From CAZLLV01 sp964560325 (lineage in GTDB: Bacteria > Acidobacteriota > Thermoanaerobaculia > Multivoradales > DATKCC01), in contig CAZLLV010000386.1 of the NCBI GenBank assembly GCA_964560325.1, positions 1-6,990 of the forward strand: 6,990 nt of DNA, read 5' to 3'. Made by a program: the position numbers and the translations under genes. Of the stretch, positions 6,365 to 6,990 are shown in pieces (the first letter of the stretch is position 1; every line of letters starts with the position of its first letter). The notes below the pieces were generated by a model. It ran no database searches and was not told the origin of the DNA. It saw nothing but the letters and a program-made list of their open reading frames with translations.

Positions 6365-6879
6365 GAGCCGCCGCCGCCGCTGCTCTCCGCGTCGGCTTGC
6401 TCGGCCTCGGGGTGGTCCATGTACCACTGGACGGTCGAGAGATAGGCCTGGACGTCGGCGTGCTCGGGATCGATCGCGAGCGCCGATTCGTAGGCCGCCT
6501 TCGCCGCGGGATAGTCCTTCATCTTGTAGTGGATGGAGCCGAGCATGACGCGGGGGTCGAGCCACTCCGGCTCGGTGTCGATCGCCGACTCGAAGTTCTT
6601 GACCGCCTTCCGGTAGGTCTTGTCGAGCTTCTTCTCCTGGCGCGGGCTCCGGTCATCCTCCTTCAGGAGGCGCTGTAGGTCGCTCATGTACTGGAGCCCC
6701 ATCTGGAAGAACTCGTTGGCGCGCGAGTCGTAGGCCGACTCGCGGTCGTGCGTCTTCATGTCGTTGAGCTTCTGGTTGTGCCACAGGCTGCCGGTCTGGG
6801 CGGCGGCCGGCGCGGTGGCCAGGACCGCGACCGCGAGGAGCACGGCGGCGAAGGCTGCGAAGGACGGAATCGACTTCAT
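6361..6879 (-). CDS. Small exported tetratricopeptide-repeat protein
   Basis: A 172-residue protein with signal peptide MKSIPSFAAFAAVLLAVAVL and likely cleavage at APAAA|Q (23-28), hence periplasmic; no lipobox cysteine is seen. A charged helical region (about 35-90, rich in K, R, D, E) leads into TPR helices: YRKAVKNFESAIDTEPEW (89-106) looks like the second half of one repeat, and PRVMLGSIHYKMKDYPAAK to PEH (109-140) is a full 34-residue-type TPR with the usual L-G, Y, A, Y and AL..DP positions. The tail is acidic and ends SSGGGGS. TPRs bind proteins; the partner is unknown. The start at 6879 is preferred over an in-frame ATG at 6990 because of the strong AGGAGG six bases upstream and the signal peptide. 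It is convergent with the protease gene, overlapping by four bases. Confidence 0.9.
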   Translation of the reverse strand: MKSIPSFAAFAAVLLAVAVLATAPAAAQTGSLWHNQKLNDMKTHDRESAYDSRANEFFQMGLQYMSDLQRLLKEDDRSPRQEKKLDKTYRKAVKNFESAIDTEPEWLDPRVMLGSIHYKMKDYPAAKAAYESALAIDPEHADVQAYLSTVQWYMDHPEAEQADAESSGGGGS

Positions 6880-6885
6880 GGGCGA

Positions 6886-6891
6886 CCTCCT
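6886..6891 (-). promoter_or_regulatory. Strong ribosome binding site of the TPR gene
   Basis: AGGAGG on the minus strand, six bases before the ATG at 6879: the best Shine-Dalgarno in the window. It decides against the in-frame ATG at 6990, which would place 37 polar residues before the signal peptide. Confidence 0.85.
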
Positions 6892-6930
6892 CGGTTCGTA
6901 GTGGGCGCTTGACTTCTCTTGTCGACGTAT

Positions 6931-6956
6931 ACGAACAACATGCACGAGTTGTTCGT
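6931..6956. promoter_or_regulatory. Perfect 9-bp inverted repeat upstream of the TPR gene (candidate operator)
   Basis: ACGAACAAC (6931-6939) and GTTGTTCGT (6948-6956) are exact reverse complements around an 8-base spacer, giving 17 bp between half-site centres. The stretch is clearly more A+T-rich than its surroundings, as promoters are. On the minus strand TATACG follows directly and could be a weak -10, though no good -35 is visible. The dyad lies 52 bp upstream of the TPR start and is not followed by a T-run on either strand, so it does not look like a terminator. Confidence 0.55.
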
Positions 6957-6990
6957 CGTCACGAGGAGTGACCGCCGCCGGTCGATCCAT

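Noticed and set aside
5215..6678. Plus-strand 487-codon frame and minus-strand 399-codon frame (5366-6565) over the protease gene
   Set aside because: Both are Arg/Gly/Ala-rich shadows of the protease gene, which has all M50 and CBS motifs.
6880..6990. Upstream start of the TPR protein at 6990
   Set aside because: The extension is polar and would bury the signal peptide; AGGAGG at 6886-6891 points to 6879.
1..6990. tRNA, rRNA, CRISPR array, insertion sequence or phage genes
   Set aside because: No cloverleaf, spaced repeat array, transposase motif or terminal inverted repeats were seen on either strand.

Overview
The window is a very GC-rich stretch (about 70% G+C by eye) of bacterial chromosome. 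Three genes carry the hallmarks of the 'VWFA-related Acidobacterial domain' family (TIGR03436), so the likeliest source is Acidobacteriota, perhaps the Thermoanaerobaculia or Holophagae side. The phylum is an inference from that family and the base composition; no rRNA or other taxonomic marker is present.

Layout. Positions 1-5059, minus strand: three tandem paralogous genes for secreted VWFA-like proteins of about 600 residues. In transcription order they are 5059-3239, 3200-1353 and 1308-1, the last cut by the window edge. Gaps of 38 and 44 bp and the common orientation suggest one operon. All three have a signal peptide, then a conserved RFGE/PFGE segment, a 'GEPVRGLT..DF' segment, a VWA-like fold with a degenerate metal site, a long Gly/Asp-rich insertion inside that fold, and a TGG..(A/E)NYNR segment. 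The two complete copies also share a C-terminal beta-rich module. Positions 5060-5233: a 174-bp divergent control region with a sigma-54-like -24/-12 element and a doubled GCGATCGC palindrome. Positions 5234-6364, plus strand: an intramembrane site-2 metalloprotease (M50 family) with a C-terminal pair of CBS domains. Positions 6361-6879, minus strand: a small exported TPR protein, convergent with the protease, the two stop codons being read from a single CTAG. Positions 6880-6990: upstream region of the TPR gene with a perfect 9-bp inverted repeat.

Functionally, everything except the protease is predicted to be exported. The VWFA proteins probably act as periplasmic or secreted interaction proteins; the family has no firmly assigned role. 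The protease would cut a membrane substrate, with the CBS pair as a likely ligand-sensing regulator. A link between the protease and the divergent VWFA operon is possible from shared upstream DNA but is not shown by the sequence. No tRNA, rRNA, CRISPR array, insertion sequence or phage gene was seen. Many long open frames run antisense to or out of frame with these genes; they are composition artefacts.
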